A DNA stretch of 8,668 nucleotides from Verrucomicrobiota bacterium. Its GTDB lineage: Bacteria; Verrucomicrobiota; Verrucomicrobiia; Limisphaerales; SXQI01. Below the pieces are notes generated by a model. That model saw nothing but the letters and a program-made list of their open reading frames with translations, had not been told where the DNA came from and made no database searches. This document shows positions 6,001-8,668 of the stretch, one piece after another; the stretch's first letter is position 1, and every line of letters begins with the position of its first letter. The DNA lies in assembly GCA_008933045.1 (NCBI GenBank), contig WBXJ01000125.1:1-8668 (forward strand). Reading direction: 5' to 3'. Position numbers and translations under genes: made by a program.

Positions 6001-6766
6001 CCCCGATTGACACGCCGGATCGAAACTCGGTGATGTCCGCAATCCCATCCCACAGGTTCAGGCGGGCTTGCAATGCCTGCTTCGCAGCAGTTTCAGCCTC
6101 TTGTTGTTTTTCCACATCCTGACCGCAGAGCAGGCTCACCATTTCACGGCCCATGGCTCCGTGATGATCCCCATCCAGTTCGATATGGCGTTGCAAATAG
6201 TAGCGTAAGATTGTTAGGCGACCCGGGAGTTCTTCGTCGAGGTGTGCAACCATCGCTCCGAACATTTCGGGGATTAAATCTTCGCGGCCATAAGTAAATG
6301 CTGCGGCGATCTCGTGGAGCTTTCCTCCGCCGATGACGCCGAAGGTGTGGCGGACAAACCCCCTCACACAGACCGGCAAGTCAGCCTCCGTCAGTGCTGT
6401 TTCCAAACTTTTTTCTGACCGTAAACCATCTACGAATTGTTCGATTCGCTGCGTACTTGCACCGATTTCTCGCATCGCGTTCAGGTAAAGTTCAAAATGA
6501 CTTAGAACTTCGCCGCTCTCCGTCACGTCGCTCTCTTCGCCCATGACAATTTCGTTGACCAACCGACGCAGTCGCGGCTCTCCTACAGGAACCCAAGGAG
6601 TCTCGACACATGTGATGCCGCGTTGTAACGCCTTGAGCAATGACATGAAGTCCCAGACAGCGAACACATGGTGCTCCATGAACTTCTGTAGTTGTCCGAG
6701 ACTCTTAAACTCAGCATACAGCCGATGTCCAAGCAGTGCCTCACGCAAGGGTAGGATCGAATTCAT
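5990..6766 (-). CDS. DUF3050 protein, haem-oxygenase/TenA-like fold
   Basis: The 258-residue protein matches DUF3050 over its length: FMEHHVFAVWDFMSLLKALQ (29-48), TCVETPWVPVGEPRLRRLVN (52-71), EIVMGEESD (72-80), SHFELYLNAM (89-98), FTYGREDLIPEMF (157-169) and HIELDGDHHGAMG (194-206). The fold is expected to be the all-helical haem-oxygenase-like one. The spaced Glu, His and Asp residues (E31, H32/H33, D39, E77/E78, H90, E92, H194, D198, H201/H202) resemble the ligand sets of diiron oxidases of that fold, but no activity is established. It starts 12 bp after the thiC stop on the same strand and so is very likely co-transcribed with it; TenA, a thiamine-pyrimidine salvage enzyme, shares the fold. 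No Shine-Dalgarno sequence is present (the bases before the ATG are pyrimidine-rich), consistent with coupling to thiC translation. The 3' end overlaps the convergent pmtA by 11 bp. Confidence 0.92.
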   Translation of the reverse strand: MNSILPLREALLGHRLYAEFKSLGQLQKFMEHHVFAVWDFMSLLKALQRGITCVETPWVPVGEPRLRRLVNEIVMGEESDVTESGEVLSHFELYLNAMREIGASTQRIEQFVDGLRSEKSLETALTEADLPVCVRGFVRHTFGVIGGGKLHEIAAAFTYGREDLIPEMFGAMVAHLDEELPGRLTILRYYLQRHIELDGDHHGAMGREMVSLLCGQDVEKQQEAETAAKQALQARLNLWDGIADITEFRSGVSIGAKG

Positions 6767-6778
6767 GGGAGGAATGAA

Positions 6779-8668
6779 TCAGGGACTCGGCTTCGCGTAA
6801 ATCTCGGCACCACTCTGGATAAACTCATCGGATTTATCGGCCAACCCTTTTTGCAATGCTTGCTCCTCAGCAATCCCCTGCTCTGCCGCATATTTTCGGA
6901 CGTCTTCAGTGATTTTCATGGAACAGAAATGGGGTCCGCACATAGAACAGAAATGAGCGTTTTTAGCTCCATCCTGCGGAAGCGTTTCATCATGAAACTT
7001 ACGGGCCGTGATAGGGTCAAGACTCAGGTTAAACTGATCCTCCCAACGAAACTCAAAACGGGCTTTGCTCAGGGCGTTATCGCGGTATTGGGCTCCAGGA
7101 TGTCCTTTCGCCAGATCAGCCGCATGAGCCGCTATTTTGTAAGTGATGACGCCGTCTTTTACATCTTTTTTATCGGGGAGCCCGAGGTGCTCCTTGGGCG
7201 TGACGTAGCACAGCATCGCGCACCCATACCAACCAATCATCGCCGCGCCAATTCCGCTTGTGATATGATCGTAGCCTGGGGCAATGTCGGTGGTTAAAGG
7301 TCCAAGGGTGTAAAACGGAGCTTCATGGCACCACTCAAGCTGTTTGACCATGTTTTCCTCGATCATGTGCAGCGGCACATGTCCTGGGCCTTCGTTCATC
7401 ACTTGAACGGACTTCGCCCAAGCGCGTTCGGTGAGTTCGCCCTGCACTTTAAGCTCTCCAAACTGGGCCTCATCATTAGCGTCCGCGATCGAACCTGGGC
7501 GGAGGCCATCCCCGATGCTAAAACTAACATCGTAGGCAGCCATGATATCGCAGATGTCGTCCCAATGCGTGTAGAGGAAACTCTCCCGATGATGTGCAAG
7601 ACACCACTTGGCCATGATACTACCGCCGCGTGAAACGATGCCGGTCATGCGCCTCGCGGTCAACGGAACGAACCGCAACAAAACACCCGCGTGCACGGTG
7701 AAATAGTCCACCCCCTGCTCTGCTTGCTCGATCAGAGTATCGCGATAAATTTCCCACGTCAGATCCTCCGCCCTACCGCCCACTTTTTCTAGAGCTTGAT
7801 AAATTGGCACAGTACCAATGGGCACGGGCGAATTACGCAGAATCCACTCCCTGGTCGCATGAATGTTTTTACCCGTAGATAAATCCATCACAGTGTCCGC
7901 ACCCCACTTGGTGGCCCACCGCATTTTTTCTACTTCCTCCTCAATGCTCGATGCCACCGCGCTGTTACCAATGTTGGCATTGATTTTCACCAGGAAATTA
8001 CGCCCGATAATCATCGGTTCACATTCAGTGTGATTGATATTAACGGGAATAATTGCCCGCCCTGCGGCAACTTCATCGCGCACAAAGGCAGGGGTAATTG
8101 TTTTCGGAATTCGCTGCGGAAATCGTCGGAAAACAGACGGAGAATAAACACTTTCAGCCAACTGGCTCGATCCTGCGTGCTGCTTCTCTAGATCGGTCCG
8201 GTTTTGATCCTTCGATAAATCAGAGAGCCGAGCACGCCCCATGTTTTCACGCAACGCAATAAACTCCATCTCGGGAGTGATAATTCCTTGGCGTGCATAC
8301 CAGAGCTGGGTAACGGGGTGCCCCGCGCTTGCACGCAACGGACGGCGACGTTGACCTTTGAGCCCAGGAAATTCAAACAGGCGGTTTTTCTCCGCTTTGC
8401 TCGCGTATTCCGCATGTTTACCGGACATGTAGCCGTTATCTTGCGGTTTTACTTCGCGGCCTTCGTATTCGGTCACGTCGGCACGTCTCATAATCCAATC
8501 CCGACGCACCTCCGGTAGCCCCTCCTCGACATTCCCCAGAAAGGTCGGATCACCCCACGGGCCACTGCAATCATACACCCGCACAGGATCGTTGGTTTCT
8601 ACGGTGCCGTTAAAGCCCTTGGTTGTGCTTAGATCAATCTGGCGAAACGGGACCTTGATCTCGGGATG
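6779..8668 (-). CDS. thiC: Phosphomethylpyrimidine synthase ThiC (5' end outside window)
   Basis: ThiC is a non-canonical radical-SAM enzyme that rearranges 5-aminoimidazole ribotide to HMP phosphate, the pyrimidine half of thiamine, releasing CO and formate. 629 residues are visible; the first internal GTG (8584) is not the start, because reading continues in frame to the window edge through IKVPFRQIDLS and ETNDPVRVYDCSGPWGD, the conserved N-terminal domain of long-form ThiC. Core motifs include MRWATKWGADTVMDLSTGK, RNSPVPIGTVPIYQAL, DYFTVHAGV, SRGGSIMAKW, DGLRPGSIADANDEAQFGEL and NEGPGHVPLHMIEENM. The [4Fe-4S] cluster motif CX2CX4C lies in FCSMCGPHFCSM (visible residues 574, 577 and 582). 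Only a short N-terminal piece is missing. Any TPP riboswitch or promoter would lie beyond 8668. The DUF3050 gene follows 12 bp downstream on the same strand. Confidence 0.98.
   Translation of the reverse strand, partial: HPEIKVPFRQIDLSTTKGFNGTVETNDPVRVYDCSGPWGDPTFLGNVEEGLPEVRRDWIMRRADVTEYEGREVKPQDNGYMSGKHAEYASKAEKNRLFEFPGLKGQRRRPLRASAGHPVTQLWYARQGIITPEMEFIALRENMGRARLSDLSKDQNRTDLEKQHAGSSQLAESVYSPSVFRRFPQRIPKTITPAFVRDEVAAGRAIIPVNINHTECEPMIIGRNFLVKINANIGNSAVASSIEEEVEKMRWATKWGADTVMDLSTGKNIHATREWILRNSPVPIGTVPIYQALEKVGGRAEDLTWEIYRDTLIEQAEQGVDYFTVHAGVLLRFVPLTARRMTGIVSRGGSIMAKWCLAHHRESFLYTHWDDICDIMAAYDVSFSIGDGLRPGSIADANDEAQFGELKVQGELTERAWAKSVQVMNEGPGHVPLHMIEENMVKQLEWCHEAPFYTLGPLTTDIAPGYDHITSGIGAAMIGWYGCAMLCYVTPKEHLGLPDKKDVKDGVITYKIAAHAADLAKGHPGAQYRDNALSKARFEFRWEDQFNLSLDPITARKFHDETLPQDGAKNAHFCSMCGPHFCSMKITEDVRKYAAEQGIAEEQALQKGLADKSDEFIQSGAEIYAKPSP

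Noticed and set aside
6919..6956. Near-repeat of GAACAGAAATG on the plus strand
   Set aside because: It is explained by the repeated FCSM residues around the ThiC iron-sulfur motif.
6851..7297. 148-codon open frame on the plus strand, with others at 7325-7633 and 8288-8518
   Set aside because: All are antisense to thiC, whose motifs are continuous through these regions.

Overview
The window looks like chromosomal core and envelope DNA from a Gram-negative member of the Planctomycetes-Verrucomicrobia-Chlamydiae (PVC) group, most likely Verrucomicrobiota. The grounds are a Tat-exported Gfo/Idh/MocA oxidoreductase of the kind abundant there, a partial protein with an YGPLEWRLPDGHAIYWA-type signature that I associate with that phylum, a tiny MGQQ..NKV..RRRR protein, roughly 50% G+C, and few Shine-Dalgarno sequences. 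The phylum is an inference. I see no insertion sequence, CRISPR array, tRNA, rRNA or integration scar.

Layout. 1-978 (+): 3' end of an uncharacterised, probably helical protein. 988-3044 (-): rsmI (16S rRNA C1402 2'-O-methyltransferase), followed 35 bp downstream by the Tat-exported oxidoreductase; a perfect 8-bp hairpin lies directly before the oxidoreductase start. 3045-3207 is a divergent promoter region. 3208-3528 (+): small secreted protein with four cysteines; its leader can form a long hairpin that covers the only candidate ribosome-binding site. 3543-3576 is a strong terminator that can work in both directions. 3614-3712 (-): a 32-residue, highly basic protein, divergent from the next pair. 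3762-5301 (+): a lipoprotein with a SecDF-P1-head-like domain, overlapping by 11 bp a secreted M23 (LytM) peptidase with complete zinc and catalytic residues. 5386-6000 (+): PmtA-type phospholipid N-methyltransferase. 5990-8668 (-): thiC (thiamine pyrimidine synthase, 5' end outside the window) followed 12 bp downstream by a DUF3050 protein, whose 3' end overlaps that of pmtA by 11 bp.

How the genes may work together. Two pairings are suggestive. The thiC-DUF3050 pair puts a protein of probable haem-oxygenase/TenA-like fold in the same transcript as the HMP-P synthase, which raises a role in thiamine-pyrimidine salvage or a diiron oxidase. The lipoprotein-M23 overlap suggests a co-translated envelope module. 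The lipid methyltransferase is also an envelope gene, and the rest is housekeeping. I found no defence or mobile system; the least described items are the 32-residue protein, the leader hairpin and the two pairings.
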